From Virgibacillus proomii (GTDB lineage Bacteria; Bacillota; Bacilli; Bacillales; Amphibacillaceae): 64,000 nt of DNA. Below, one piece after another: positions 57,193 to 64,000 of this stretch (the first letter of the stretch is position 1; each line of letters begins with the position of its first letter). Made by a program: the position numbers and the translations under genes. A model generated the notes under the pieces. The model was not told the origin of the DNA, made no database searches, and saw only the letters and a list, made by a program, of their open reading frames with translations. The stretch spans positions 620,001 to 684,000 of the forward strand of contig NZ_JAHLNO010000019.1 in NCBI RefSeq assembly GCF_018916875.1. The letters are read 5' to 3'.

Positions 57193-58326
57193 TTATGGCT
57201 TTAGAATTACTTTAATACAATCATCCTTTCGGTCATTAAATAAATCATACCCTTTGGCAGCTGCTGCTAAAGGGAGGGAATGGGTAATAATAGATGTTGG
57301 ATCAATTCGTTCTTGTACGATTTGATCATATAGTTTTTTCATGTATGCTCTTGCTGGTGCTTGCCCCATTTTTAAGGTTACATTTCGAGCAAAAAATGCT
57401 CCAAGAGGAAACATATTGTATAATCCGCCATACACTCCTGTAAGTTGAACGGTTCCTGCTTTTCGCACTGCTTTTGTAGCTATTTGGATAGCTCCAAGCG
57501 GTCCGCCTTGCAGTCTCAGCTTTTGGCCGACATATTCTAAAGGCGATTTTTTGCCATCCATTCCAACACAATCAATCACAACATCAGCTCCGCCTTTCGT
57601 AATTTCTTTTAATGTTTCTCCCATATCACTATCTTTCGTAAAATTGTAGATTTCGCTACCGGTTATTTTTTTGGCATGATTTAAACGATAATCCCAGTAG
57701 TCTACTGCAATTACTCGCTCAGCACCTTTATTCCATGCAAATTGTTGTACCATGATTCCTACTGGCCCACAGCCTAATACAATAACAGTATCTTTCGGCT
57801 TGACGTTAGCATGTTCCACACTCCAGTAGGCGGTTGGTAATACATCAGATAAAAATAATAGCTTTTCATCCTCTAGCTCACAGTCTTCCGGAATTAAAAA
57901 TGGTGTATAGTTACCAAAAGGAACTCTTAAATATTCGGCTTGGCCTCCTGGATAATTACCGAGCTTTTCCGAGTAGCCAAAGAAACCTCCTGCGTCGTAA
58001 TGTGGATTAGAATTATCACATTGGCTTTCCAAATGCTGATTACAATATTGACAGCTGCCACAAGCGACGGTGAAGGGGATAACAACACGATCTCCCTTTT
58101 TAACCTTTGTGACGTCTTTACCAACTTCTTCAACAATCCCCATCGGTTCATGACCAATGACATAATCAATTGGCAATGGGAAATGCCCTTGATATAAATG
58201 AAGATCGGAGCCACATATTGCTGTAGAAGAAATTTTTACAATAATATCTTCACTATCCTGAAGCTTCGGGAATTCAATCGACTTAACAACTATTTTTTGC
58301 TTTCCTTGGTACGTAACTGCTTTCAT
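57193..58326 (-). CDS. Zinc-dependent alcohol dehydrogenase (AdhB-like)
   Basis: Medium-chain dehydrogenase of 377 residues, resembling AdhB of B. subtilis and glutathione-independent formaldehyde dehydrogenases. Catalytic zinc ligand Cys in AICGSDLH near 38, GHEPMG near 62, structural zinc cluster CGSCQYCNQHLESQC near 92-106, and the NAD-binding VLGCGPVGIM near 187. The real substrate is not certain. The start has GGAGGAAAAAA on the reverse strand. It is monocistronic. Confidence 0.92.
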   Translation of the reverse strand: MKAVTYQGKQKIVVKSIEFPKLQDSEDIIVKISSTAICGSDLHLYQGHFPLPIDYVIGHEPMGIVEEVGKDVTKVKKGDRVVIPFTVACGSCQYCNQHLESQCDNSNPHYDAGGFFGYSEKLGNYPGGQAEYLRVPFGNYTPFLIPEDCELEDEKLLFLSDVLPTAYWSVEHANVKPKDTVIVLGCGPVGIMVQQFAWNKGAERVIAVDYWDYRLNHAKKITGSEIYNFTKDSDMGETLKEITKGGADVVIDCVGMDGKKSPLEYVGQKLRLQGGPLGAIQIATKAVRKAGTVQLTGVYGGLYNMFPLGAFFARNVTLKMGQAPARAYMKKLYDQIVQERIDPTSIITHSLPLAAAAKGYDLFNDRKDDCIKVILKP

Positions 58327-58551
58327 TTTTTTCCTCCAAACTGACTATTCATCGTGTTTAGTATGGAATGAATAATTAAAAAAATGTAGCCTTTATTGAT
58401 GTTAGAAATGTCAGATGGAATGAGGGGAGATTAATTCTCAGTAAAAACTTGAAGTGGTACTAATTTTCCAAAAATAAGTACTTCCGCGGGATGAAGTCCC
58501 ACATTAGCTATTTTTTATATTGTTTTGGGTAACCTAATATGGGTGATAATT

Positions 58552-58785
58552 ATGAAAGCAACGGAGATAGAAAGTAAACAATTTGATAAAGCACTAGATA
58601 CCTTTATTGAACTATATAATAATTTGGAAGCAGATGTACCGGTTATTCAATTTAGCAATGATGTTCTGCAGCAGATTGAGCAAGCCAAACAAGCTTATGG
58701 GAATGATGTCATCGATGAAAAAATTAACATCGTTATCCGAGAATTATTGTCTTGGTTAGATCTAACTCATCAAAAAGATCAATAA
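58552..58785 (+). CDS. mstX: Mistic family membrane-associating protein
   Basis: A short (77 residues), acidic helical protein. It aligns by eye with the C-terminal part of B. subtilis Mistic (MstX): LDTFIELYNN...VPVIQF...QAKQAYGND..DEKINIVIRELLS corresponds to LDAFIQLYNE...EPLIQL...QARDMYGQE..NEKLNTIIKQILS. Shorter Mistic forms of about 84 residues are known in other Bacillus species. Mistic inserts into the membrane without the usual signals. In B. subtilis it is co-expressed with the K+ channel gene yugO, which is not next to it here. GGGTGAT precedes ATG 58552. Confidence 0.8.
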   Translation: MKATEIESKQFDKALDTFIELYNNLEADVPVIQFSNDVLQQIEQAKQAYGNDVIDEKINIVIRELLSWLDLTHQKDQ

Positions 58786-58917
58786 CCTTAAAGAAGACTG
58801 GTGATAAACTTTAGCGCAGTCGACTACCTAGTTATACTTATACTTTTGACATAAAGATTTTCGCTAAGTCGTGATAACTTCTGCGCAAAAATTTTATGTT
58901 TTTCTTATGATAGTAAT

Positions 58918-58950
58918 AAGCCTATGCCTCAAGCGGCTTTTGATTTTTTC
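58918..58950 (+). terminator. Weak terminator after the Mistic gene
   Basis: AAGCC pairs with GGCTT over a 12-base loop, followed by TTTGATTTTTT. It suggests a short single-gene transcript. Confidence 0.5.
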
Positions 58951-59038
58951 GTGCTAAAACGACTAATTTGTATAAGAACAAGTGGAAACATGCAGAAATT
59001 CCCAGTAAAAAACGCACCTATGTTCGTGTTTTTTGTGG

Positions 59039-59059
59039 TATAATGAGAACAAACGTTCT
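59039..59059 (+). promoter_or_regulatory. -10 box with adjacent LexA/DinR SOS box
   Basis: TATAAT at 59039-59044 is followed at once by AGAACAAACGTTCT (59046-59059), which has the GAAC-N4-GTTC core of the Bacillus SOS box. It lies 18 bp before the ATG of the small WYL-like gene, so LexA would cover the transcription start. Confidence 0.82.
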
Positions 59060-59076
59060 TAGAGGAGGCTATATTC

Positions 59077-59292
59077 ATGAAAGGGATTCTTCATTGGTCG
59101 ATGGTAAGTAAGCAAAAACTTGTACTATTTTATATGGATAATAATGGTCAAGTTACACAACGGCTAATACGAGTGATTGATATAGGTGAAAACTCAATAT
59201 TAGCGTATTGTTTCTATCGAAAACAAGTTCGACGATTTAATTATAGCAATATTCTCTCCTGTGGACGATTTAAGAGAAAGGAAAGTGCATAA
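59077..59292 (+). CDS. Small WYL-like protein of the SOS-linked YolD pair
   Basis: A 71-residue basic protein, MKGILHWSMVSKQKLVLFYM..., with the strand pattern QRLIRVIDIGENSILAYCFYRKQVRRFNYSNIL, similar to the small single-domain WYL-like proteins often seen beside yolD and uvrX in Bacillaceae. That likeness is from memory and should be checked. AGAGGAGGC precedes the ATG. The upstream LexA box implies DNA-damage induction. It ends one base before the next gene. Confidence 0.7.
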   Translation: MKGILHWSMVSKQKLVLFYMDNNGQVTQRLIRVIDIGENSILAYCFYRKQVRRFNYSNILSCGRFKRKESA

Positions 59293-59293
59293 A

Positions 59294-59608
59294 GTGCGAG
59301 TAAATGATCGTGGCTCTATCAAGTGGACAGCGATGATGCTGCCAGAGCATGCAGAGCTATTAACGAAAATGTGGGAAAAATTAGAGAAAAAAAATATGCC
59401 TTTGCTGGATGAACAAAAGTTGGTAGAGATGGATGCTCAACTGCAATTAGCTATTTGCAACAATCTTACCGTTGAAGTTAAACATTATAATGGACGTGAC
59501 TATTTAACAAGTAAAGGAAAACTGAAATACATTACGAAAGACATGCTATATTTGGATACAGATATTAAAATTAAACGCCAGCATGTTTTAGATGTATGGA
59601 TTGATTAA
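59294..59608 (+). CDS. YolD-like family protein
   Basis: About 104 residues with the YolD family core: NDRGSIKWTAMMLPEHAELL near the N-terminus, then LDEQKLVEMDAQLQLAI and a strand-rich C-terminal part (VEVKHYNGRDYLTSKGKLKYI ... KIKRQHVLDVWI). yolD genes usually precede a Y-family polymerase (uvrX/yqjW), but none follows here. The start is uncertain among GTG codons at 59261, 59285 and 59294; I take 59294, directly after the upstream stop. It should be SOS-induced as the second gene of the operon. Confidence 0.82.
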   Translation: MRVNDRGSIKWTAMMLPEHAELLTKMWEKLEKKNMPLLDEQKLVEMDAQLQLAICNNLTVEVKHYNGRDYLTSKGKLKYITKDMLYLDTDIKIKRQHVLDVWID

Positions 59609-59751
59609 AATCGGTATTTGATTGTAAAAAGTTTAGAGATTGTATGTTCATGTAGTCGGTTCAATGATAGGTACAGTGGAGAGATTTAAACGGAAAAATG
59701 AAAGCTGTAAAAATATACAGATGAATTGTTTTATAAAAAAACATTCCGCAG

Positions 59752-59797
59752 GGGAAGAGGAGTCCCCTACGGAATGAAGCTTCCTTTATTCCGCAGA
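59752..59797 (+). repeat. Solo hairpin 2 of family A
   Basis: CATTCCGCAGGGG pairs with CCCCTACGGAATG (one bulge), followed by AAGCTTCCTTTAT, a decayed form of the family A tail GAAGTTTCACTTTAT. Hairpin 1 is absent. Confidence 0.65.
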
Positions 59798-59841
59798 TTG
59801 TCTACTTTACCAGTATCCTTATAAAACAAAGTTATTGTATT

Positions 59842-59940
59842 TTACGAGGCTACCATTCCATTTGAGGCATGGTGCAGGTCATGACAATGAAATAGCCAAT
59901 TTCCAGGATTATCCGCAAGAAATGCTACCTCTTTTATTTT
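59842..59940 (-). pseudogene. Remnant of a multicopper oxidase C-terminus
   Basis: Reverse strand encodes about 32 residues with NPGNWLFHCHDLHHASNGM, which carries the HCHxxxH copper-ligand motif and following Met of multicopper oxidases (CotA/CueO type), and then stops. A stop also lies just before it and no further part is seen, so this is only a fossil. The rest of 59609-60019 has no other gene. Confidence 0.7.
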
Positions 59941-60019
59941 TTAATCTGTCTACCTTAAGGGGGTATCACACAACCTCGAACGGTAATCTCTAATTATATT
60001 AAAACAACCATGAAAGCTT

Positions 60020-60583
60020 TTATGATTTTGCTTGGGGTTCGTAAATATCCCATGCTGTTTTCAATGCATTAACAATGTATTCTGCGGCATCTTCTACCAT
60101 AAACGCATCTGTTTTTACAGCGGAATGATGTTCTTGATAGATAGCTTTTCTTTCATTGAACAGCTGTTTTATCTCTTCTAAGCTTTTTCCTTGCAGAACC
60201 GGTCTGCTATCGATTAATAAGCTAATTCGATCTTTCCACGACTCCCATGATAGATCTAAATAAAAAACGATACATTCTTTCAAGCAAATGTCTCTTATTT
60301 CTTTTTGTAGAAAAGCACCGCCACCCAAGGAAATAATTTTAAGTTTTTGCATGCATAAGTCATATATAATTTCTTTTTCCTTTTTTCTGAATTTATCTTC
60401 TCCATAGGTTGCAAAAATATCTACGGTGGACATGCCGAAAGCTTCTTCAATGACTTGATCTACATCTATAAAATCACGATATAGCTTAGCAGCTACTGCT
60501 TTTCCAATCGAAGTCTTACCGACTCCCATAAAGCCAATTAATACAATACTTTTTTGTCTTAAGGGTGTTTCTTTCGTGCACAT
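60020..60583 (-). CDS. aroK: Shikimate kinase
   Basis: Phosphorylates shikimate in the aromatic amino acid pathway. The 187-residue protein has Walker A GFMGVGKTSIG near 17-27, the shikimate-binding DVDQVIEEAFG near 40-50 and SLGGGAF near 84, and the lid SRPVLQGKS near 124. ATG 60583 is chosen because AAGAGGT lies just upstream; a start at 60610 has no such site. aroD, encoding another enzyme of the pathway, is divergent next to it. Confidence 0.92.
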   Translation of the reverse strand: MCTKETPLRQKSIVLIGFMGVGKTSIGKAVAAKLYRDFIDVDQVIEEAFGMSTVDIFATYGEDKFRKKEKEIIYDLCMQKLKIISLGGGAFLQKEIRDICLKECIVFYLDLSWESWKDRISLLIDSRPVLQGKSLEEIKQLFNERKAIYQEHHSAVKTDAFMVEDAAEYIVNALKTAWDIYEPQAKS

Positions 60584-60670
60584 AGGTAACCTCTTTCTAT
60601 TTAACTGCATTTTTTACTCATTATAAGTGATATTCTTATTACTTGCACATTAAATATTAAGCTTTCGTTC

Positions 60671-60760
60671 TACTATAGGAAAGTATAAAACTTTAGGGTT
60701 TATAGTATAAGAAAAACTACAGCTTTCGCTAAAGGCTTGGCGACAAGCTAAGTTTTTCTA
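60671..60760 (+). repeat. Family D cloverleaf-like repeat, copy 3
   Basis: Exactly 90 bp, with all stems as in the other two copies; one C-to-T change in the CTTGGC/GCTAAG stem leaves a G·T pair. It sits between the divergent aroK-type and aroD-type genes. Confidence 0.88.
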
Positions 60761-60831
60761 AAATTCTATGTTGGCAACATTTCTTATAGCATTTATAATA
60801 AGTAGTTAATATGAAAAAGGTGGAGATAAAT

Positions 60832-61596
60832 TTGAACGTTGTTACAGTAAATGGTGTACCTATTGGTAAAGGTATTCCTAAAGTAATCATTCCATTAATG
60901 GGAACAACGCTCGAGGAATTAAAATTGGAAATAGCTACCGTAAAACAGGAACAACCCGATATCATTGAGTGGCGGGTTGATGCACTTAACGAAGGCAATA
61001 GTATTCATGCGGTGCTTCACGTGCTTTCAGAAATAAAGCCATTACTTGAAGAAGTTCCATTGCTTTTTACATTTCGCTCGTTTAAAGAGGGAGGCGAAAA
61101 AAAAACAACGTTAGAATTTTACGATAAACTATTACAGAAGGTTATCGAATCCAACAATATTGATCTTATTGACATTGAATTATTTACAGGAGGCAACGTA
61201 CACACATTGGTTCAAAAAGCAAAACAGCAGCATATTTCTGTACTTTTATCCAACCATGATTTTAAAACAACTCCTTCTACAGATGAGATGCTATCTCGTT
61301 TATTAGCAATGCAAAATGCTGGGGCAGATATTACAAAACTTGCAGTGATGCCCAATAACATGGGCGATGTACTACGGTTATTAACGGTTGCAGAAATGAT
61401 GAAAACATCACATGCTACGCAACCATTTATAACCATTGCCATGGGTCCATTAGGTGTATTAAGCAGAATTGCCGGCGAATTTGTAGGATCCGCTGCCTCG
61501 TTTGGTTCTGGAAAACAAGCTTCAGCTCCAGGACAGATCACGGCAGCGGAACTTAAATACATACTTAAAAAAATTCATATGTATTTACAAGCGTAA
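60832..61596 (+). CDS. aroD: Type I 3-dehydroquinate dehydratase
   Basis: Removes water from 3-dehydroquinate in the shikimate pathway (or in quinate use) through a Schiff base. With the TTG at 60832 (AAGGTGGAG upstream) the protein has 254 residues and puts His142 (SNHDF) and Lys169 (ITKLAVMPN) close to the Salmonella His143/Lys170 pair. The EWRVD substrate motif is near 46. An ATG at 60811 lacks a ribosome site. Confidence 0.94.
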   Translation: MNVVTVNGVPIGKGIPKVIIPLMGTTLEELKLEIATVKQEQPDIIEWRVDALNEGNSIHAVLHVLSEIKPLLEEVPLLFTFRSFKEGGEKKTTLEFYDKLLQKVIESNNIDLIDIELFTGGNVHTLVQKAKQQHISVLLSNHDFKTTPSTDEMLSRLLAMQNAGADITKLAVMPNNMGDVLRLLTVAEMMKTSHATQPFITIAMGPLGVLSRIAGEFVGSAASFGSGKQASAPGQITAAELKYILKKIHMYLQA

Positions 61597-61701
61597 AGTA
61601 TTTACATATCCAATATATTTTTGCTTAGCTTAAGTAGGAAAAGAATAGCGAGAACTTTCTACATGATTGTGAGAAAATGAAAGATCATAGGGGGAATAAA
61701 A

Positions 61702-62478
61702 TTGGTAGCAAAAAAGGTTGTCCTCATAACTGGAGCTGCAAGTGGGATCGGTTACGGAATCGGTGTGGAATTTTTAAGACAAAAAGCTTCTGTTGTATTT
61801 ACGGATGTAGATGAAGCTGGGGTACAAGAAGTTGCTGAAAGCTGGAAGGAAAAAGGTTATGATTGTTTAGGAATTCCATGTGATGTAACAGATGAAACAC
61901 AATTAAAGGGGGCGCTAGAACAAACCGTTACGTACTACGGAAAACTTGATGTGTTAATTAATAATGCTGGTATACAGCATGTAGCTTCGATTGAAGAGTT
62001 TCCTACTGAAAAATTTGAATTAATGACAAAAATCATGCTTGTTGCTCCGTTTGTAGCTATCAAACATGCATTTCCAATAATGAAACAACAAGGAGTAGGA
62101 AGAATCATTAATATGTCCTCCATCAATGGGGTCATTGGTTTTGCCGGTAAAGCAGCGTATAATAGCGCCAAACATGGGTTAATCGGCTTAACAAAAGTAG
62201 CAGCGCTAGAAGGAGCAGCATATGGTATCACGGTAAACGCGGTTTGTCCTGGATATGTGGATACGCCACTAGTTCGGAATCAGATGGAGGATTTAGCAAG
62301 AAATCGAAATGTGCCTTTGGAAAAAGTGCTTGAAGAGGTCATTTATCCATTCGTCCCACAGAAGCGACTATTAACAATACAGGAAATCGCTGATTACACT
62401 ATCTTTTTAGCTAGTGATAAAGCAAAGGGCGTTACTGGACAAGCTGTTCTAATTGATGGTGGATATACTGCACAATAA
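61702..62478 (+). CDS. 3-hydroxybutyrate dehydrogenase-like SDR
   Basis: Short-chain dehydrogenase of 258 residues, most like D-3-hydroxybutyrate dehydrogenases. NAD motif TGAASGIGYGIG near 10-21, NNAGIQHVASIEEF near 88-101, catalytic Ser in NMSSINGV near 139 and YNSAKHG near 153, then CPGYVDTPLVRNQ near 183. It starts at a TTG after GGGGGAATAA. An acetate permease operon follows after a repeat-rich gap, which fits C2-C4 acid use, but linkage is only suggested. Exact substrate not certain. Confidence 0.88.
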   Translation: MVAKKVVLITGAASGIGYGIGVEFLRQKASVVFTDVDEAGVQEVAESWKEKGYDCLGIPCDVTDETQLKGALEQTVTYYGKLDVLINNAGIQHVASIEEFPTEKFELMTKIMLVAPFVAIKHAFPIMKQQGVGRIINMSSINGVIGFAGKAAYNSAKHGLIGLTKVAALEGAAYGITVNAVCPGYVDTPLVRNQMEDLARNRNVPLEKVLEEVIYPFVPQKRLLTIQEIADYTIFLASDKAKGVTGQAVLIDGGYTAQ

Positions 62479-62685
62479 CTTATATGCAGTAAAAATGTAG
62501 CAGTAAGTTTACAAGCGAAACATAATTTTGTGATCGAAATACTTATAATTATTTCGTTTATTTCTAAGCAGCATATAAACATGGGTGGTTTCCAATATAT
62601 GGATTATTTTTCTTAGCAATTTCATCCTACTAATGCAGAAATTTCGTCAGGGTCCATATAAACATTCTTTATATTATAGGTTGTT

Positions 62686-62760
62686 CCAAAAGTCGGCAAA
62701 ATGACAGGATTTGTTCGTATTAAGATAAGCGCAACTCTCGGCAGTCTCCTGATCTTTAAG
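62686..62760 (+). repeat. Possible family E left-end fragment
   Basis: GGTTGTTCCAAAAGTCGGCAA then AAATGACAGG resembles the left end of family E (GGTTGTTCAAAAAGTC...AAAATGACA). The rest is not conserved. The upstream part 62479-62685 shows no gene. Confidence 0.4.
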
Positions 62761-62804
62761 ACTTATCCACTAAGCCTCTTTCTTTCCTGAGGAGAAAAGA
62801 CCTG

Positions 62805-63023
62805 CAGAATGAAGTTTCACTTTATCCCGCATGTTAGGTGCCGTAAGACTCCCACTTCAAGAGCCTCGAGTTGATACAAAAGGGTCTAAGTGGGAGAAAA
62901 TTTTATTTCAATATATAATAAACCGAAAAGAGATAATCGTTAGTTAAGATAAAGTGAAACTTTATTCCGTGGAGCTCTTTTTACACGGAATGTTAGTTGA
63001 ACGAATCGGGCATTTAGGTGCCC
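62805..63023. repeat. Two facing half-copies of family A
   Basis: A forward part (tail GAATGAAGTTTCAC then TTTATCCCGCATG to AAGTGGGAG) stops at 62899 before the ACGGCACC arm. A reverse part begins at 62948 (ATAAAGTGAAACTTTATTCCG), has a CATTCCGTG/ACGGAATG-type hairpin 2 and ends at GGTGCC. The pieces complement each other, as if one element was inverted within another. Confidence 0.7.
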
Positions 63024-63071
63024 CTGTTATATGAGAAATGGAAGAAAGAAGTTTAAGTAGTTTTTCGGGAT

Positions 63072-63115
63072 TAAATTTGAGAATATTAATAAATAAATTA
63101 ATATTCTCAAATTTA
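63072..63115. promoter_or_regulatory. Perfect 19-bp inverted repeat upstream of the acetate permease operon
   Basis: TAAATTTGAGAATATTAAT (63072-63090), 6-base loop, and its exact complement (63097-63115). It is AT-rich, ends 2 bp before the -35 box and has no T run fitting a terminator, so an operator or activator site is more likely. Confidence 0.65.
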
Positions 63116-63117
63116 TA

Positions 63118-63146
63118 TTGAAAATTATTAAAAATTGGTTTACGAT
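63118..63146 (+). promoter_or_regulatory. SigA promoter for the DUF485–permease operon
   Basis: TTGAAA (63118-63123), 17 bp, TACGAT (63141-63146), 27 bp before the first start codon. Confidence 0.65.
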
Positions 63147-63173
63147 AAATTACAAAAAAGGAGTTGATTTTAT

Positions 63174-63536
63174 TTGAATGTTCAAAGTAGCTATAAAAGA
63201 GGGAATGTTAAACAAGAGCTTCAGGCAGGTAAGCCAGATTATGAAAAAGTAGCTAATAGCAAGTCATTTCAAGAATTACTTGCAAAACGAAAACGTTTCA
63301 TTGTCCCGTTAACTATTTTCTTTATGGTGTTTTACTTCATGCTTCCTATTTTTACTTCTTATGCTACATTTTTAAACAAGCCAGCAATTGGTGATATTTC
63401 TTGGGCATGGCTGTTTGCTTTTGCACAGTTTGTTATGACTTGGGGGATCAGTATTATTTATGTGAAAAAATCAGTACAATTTGATAAAGAAGCAGAGGAT
63501 ATCATCGATAAACAGTTAGGTGGTGAAAATAAATGA
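63174..63536 (+). CDS. DUF485 family membrane protein
   Basis: A 120-residue protein with two membrane helices ([19 protein letters not shown] near 44-62, [19 protein letters not shown] near 80-100), like YjcH, which is encoded with acetate permeases. It may be an accessory subunit. TTG start with AAAAAAGGAG upstream. It overlaps the next gene by four bases (ATGA). Confidence 0.88.
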   Translation: MNVQSSYKRGNVKQELQAGKPDYEKVANSKSFQELLAKRKRFIVPLTIFFMVFYFMLPIFTSYATFLNKPAIGDISWAWLFAFAQFVMTWGISIIYVKKSVQFDKEAEDIIDKQLGGENK

Positions 63537-64000
63537 ATGCAACCGTGATTACATTATTTGTAGCAATTGTTATTGCAACTCTGGTAATTACTTATTATGC
63601 TGCCAAGCGGACACAAACAACTGGTGATTTTTATACTGCTGGCGGAGGGCTAACCGGCTGGCAAAATGGACTCGCTATTGCTGGCGATTACTTATCAGCT
63701 GCTTCATTTTTAGGGATTGCAGGAGCGATTGCTCTATATGGTTTTGATGGTTTCTTTTACAGCATTGGTTTCTTAATTGCTTATTTAGTAGTTATGTTCC
63801 TTGTAGCAGAGCCTTTACGAAATCTAGGTAAGTATACGTTGGCAGATATGATTAGTGCTCGTTTTGATGCAAGAAAAGTACGAGGGATGGCAGCGATCAG
63901 TTCCATTACCATTGTTATTTTTTATATGATTGCACAATTGGTAGGGGCAGGCGCACTTATTCAATTATTATTTCATATTGATTATTGGATTGCTGTTTTA
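63533..64000 (+). CDS. Cation/acetate symporter (ActP-like), 3' end outside window
   Basis: Sodium:solute symporter family transporter. The first 156 residues are seen, with four hydrophobic segments ([77 protein letters not shown]) and the family motif [28 protein letters not shown] with its core [11 protein letters not shown]. The DUF485 partner gene points to acetate or a related short acid. The C-terminal part runs off the edge. Confidence 0.92.
   Translation, partial: MNATVITLFVAIVIATLVITYYAAKRTQTTGDFYTAGGGLTGWQNGLAIAGDYLSAASFLGIAGAIALYGFDGFFYSIGFLIAYLVVMFLVAEPLRNLGKYTLADMISARFDARKVRGMAAISSITIVIFYMIAQLVGAGALIQLLFHIDYWIAVL

Overview
The window is low-GC Firmicutes DNA. Its gene order over about 50 kb follows the Bacillus subtilis comF–flg–fli–hpf–secA–prfB–cccB–ftsEX–ctpB–minJ, uvrBA, hprK–lgt–yvoD–ppaX–yvoF and trxB–yvcI–rapZ–yvcK–whiA–crh–clpP blocks. 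LexA, CtsR, SigD and GlpP-type control sites, bacillithiol synthesis (bshB2) and a Mistic homologue all point to Bacillaceae. The repeat-laden spacers recall moderately halophilic genera such as Virgibacillus or Oceanobacillus, but the genus is an inference.

Layout. 1-2450: an acyl-CoA ligase cut by the window edge and an SCP2 protein, both on the minus strand. 2879-13125: competence genes comFA/comFC, then yvyF, flgM, flgN, flgK, flgL, DUF6470, fliW, csrA, flaG, fliD, fliS and fliT; the flagellin gene hag is missing from its usual place between csrA and flaG. 13126-14741: a dense repeat block including a tandem array of period 148 bp. 14742-20926: hpf, a 46-residue small ORF, secA, prfB with its programmed frameshift, and a lipoprotein cytochrome c. 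21336-23053: an IS66 remnant and a degenerate IS3-family element sitting in a terminator-like hairpin. 23345-32356: ftsEX, an M23 murein hydrolase, ctpB, minJ, a YkoP-like protein and a diacylglycerol glycosyltransferase-like protein. 32753-37616: SOS-controlled uvrB-uvrA. 38582-40341: yojF, bshB2, yvlD. 40996-47805: hprK, lgt, yvoD, ppaX, yvoF, glpP and glpD with an antitermination-type leader. 48423-56657: a TPR protein, trxB, yvcI, rapZ, yvcK, whiA, crh and the CtsR-controlled clpP. 56877-64000: tRNA-Arg(CCG), an alcohol dehydrogenase, an orphan Mistic homologue, a LexA-boxed pair (small WYL-like protein plus YolD), aroK/aroD-type genes, an SDR dehydrogenase, and a DUF485–acetate permease operon that runs off the end.

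The most unusual content is not protein-coding. At least five families of structured repeats fill the spacers. Family A is a two-hairpin element of about 148-187 bp whose stems differ between copies but stay base-paired. Family B is a 60-bp unit nested inside A and E copies. Family C is a longer mosaic. Family D is a 90-bp cloverleaf-like element in three copies, one of them directly upstream of secA. Family E is MITE-like with inverted ends. They interrupt otherwise conserved clusters (csrA/flaG, yojF/bshB2, yvcI/rapZ). I do not recognise a published name for these families and cannot search here.
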